DNA from: Streptomyces sp. NBC_00178
GTDB taxonomy: Bacteria > Actinomycetota > Actinomycetes > Streptomycetales > Streptomycetaceae
Assembly (NCBI RefSeq): GCF_036206005.1
Contig: NZ_CP108143.1
Location: forward strand, 5,113,501-5,177,500
DNA: 64,000 nt
Direction of reading: 5' to 3'
A program made the translations under genes and the position numbers. Each line of letters begins with the position of its first letter. The stretch's first letter is position 1. Below are positions 63,414 to 64,000 of the stretch, piece after piece. The notes below the pieces were generated by a model that ran no database searches, was not told where the DNA came from, and saw nothing but the letters and a program-made list of their open reading frames with translations.

Positions 63414-64000
63414 GCGACGTAAGCAAGAAGGACGCCCCGAGCGGGAAGGACGCGCCCGCGCCGGCGACGGTCCCCGCCCCCCGGGACGCCGCGGCGGACG
63501 CCAAGGAGTTCCTCTCCGTACGCAACCTCAGCATCCACTTCGACACCGACGACGGCCTGGTCAAGTCCGTCGACGGCGTCAGCTTCGACCTGAAGGCCGG
63601 TCAGACCCTCGGCATCGTCGGTGAGTCCGGGTCCGGCAAGTCCGTGACCTCGCTGGGGATCATGGGACTGCACACCTCGGAGCGCGCCCGGATCAGCGGT
63701 GAGATCTGGCTCGACGGCGAGGAGCTGATCGGCGCCGGGCCCGAGCGGGTGCGCGAGCTGCGCGGCCAGAAGATGGCGATGATCTTCCAGGACCCGCTGT
63801 CGGCGCTGCACCCGTACTACAGCATCGGCGCGCAGATCGTGGAGGCGCACCGCGTCCACCACAAGGTCGACAAGAAGACGGCCAAGAAGCGCGCCATCGA
63901 GATGCTCGACCGCGTGGGCATCCCCGAGCCGCAGCGCCGTTACGAGGACTACCCGCACCAGTTCTCCGGCGGCATGCGCCAGCGCGCCATGATCGCGATG
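63410..64000 (+). CDS. Oligopeptide ABC transporter ATPase (OppD/DppD type), truncated by window end
   Basis: The first 197 residues of an OppD-type ATPase. Walker A is GESGSGKS, the Q-loop is MIFQDPLSALHP and the signature is QFSGGMRQR. Walker B and the C-terminal oligopeptide domain lie beyond base 64000. A 30-residue Lys/Ala/Pro-rich lead precedes the domain. ATG 63410 overlaps the permease stop (ATGA), so it is coupled. An OppF-type partner is expected downstream. Confidence 0.93.
   Translation, partial: MSDVSKKDAPSGKDAPAPATVPAPRDAAADAKEFLSVRNLSIHFDTDDGLVKSVDGVSFDLKAGQTLGIVGESGSGKSVTSLGIMGLHTSERARISGEIWLDGEELIGAGPERVRELRGQKMAMIFQDPLSALHPYYSIGAQIVEAHRVHHKVDKKTAKKRAIEMLDRVGIPEPQRRYEDYPHQFSGGMRQRAMIAM

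Overview
The window is high-GC chromosomal DNA from a Streptomyces or close relative. The evidence is strong third-position GC bias, GTG starts with GGAGG-type ribosome binding sites, long GC-rich inverted-repeat terminators, a complete GlgE-type alpha-glucan locus, SpoIIE/RsbW-type regulators and a class I terpene cyclase. Gene order at both ends resembles, from memory, the S. coelicolor core around SCO5440-SCO5480; no search was run. There are 41 protein-coding genes, two of them cut by the window edges, and one tandem glycine riboswitch. I saw no tRNA, rRNA, IS element, phage or CRISPR.

Layout. 1-0.7 kb: end of a MerR regulator and a thioredoxin. 0.8-12.1 kb: alpha-glucan metabolism. glgE, treS, mak and glgB read leftward as one block and glgP reads rightward; glgX lies at 24.2-26.5 kb. 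Together they form a trehalose / maltose-1-phosphate / branched alpha-glucan cycle. 12.3-24.2 kb: a GAF-PP2C-HATPase regulator, a secreted M4 protease, a heterodimeric ABC exporter, and an ABC-2 exporter with its own NarL-type two-component system. 26.6-35.9 kb: cell-envelope genes (two L,D-transpeptidase lipoproteins, a deacetylase-like lipoprotein with a beta-propeller lipoprotein, a PGRP amidase), plus an enoyl-CoA hydratase, an RsbW-like ATPase and an EF-hand protein.

36-50.3 kb looks accessory. It holds a sesquiterpene cyclase, three oxidoreductases (NADP/F420-type, old yellow enzyme, quinone-reductase type) next to a TetR repressor, an AhpD-like protein, and a 2274-residue secreted GH92 mannosidase / PAP2 phosphatase fusion. 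A palindrome CGGAGC-N3-GCTCCG occurs three times before the first reductase, once before the quinone reductase and once at the tetR leader. In two cases it fills the spacer of a recognisable promoter. This points to a small self-contained repressor regulon, probably for enone, quinone or nitro-compound stress, and it is the most coherent apparently undescribed system here.

50.6-64 kb returns to core-like content: a secreted Rv2525c-type protein; glycine/serine catabolism (gcvT-gcvH-glyA-sdaA behind a tandem glycine riboswitch); a small P-loop kinase-like protein; two SseB-family proteins; and an oligopeptide ABC transporter running off the right edge.
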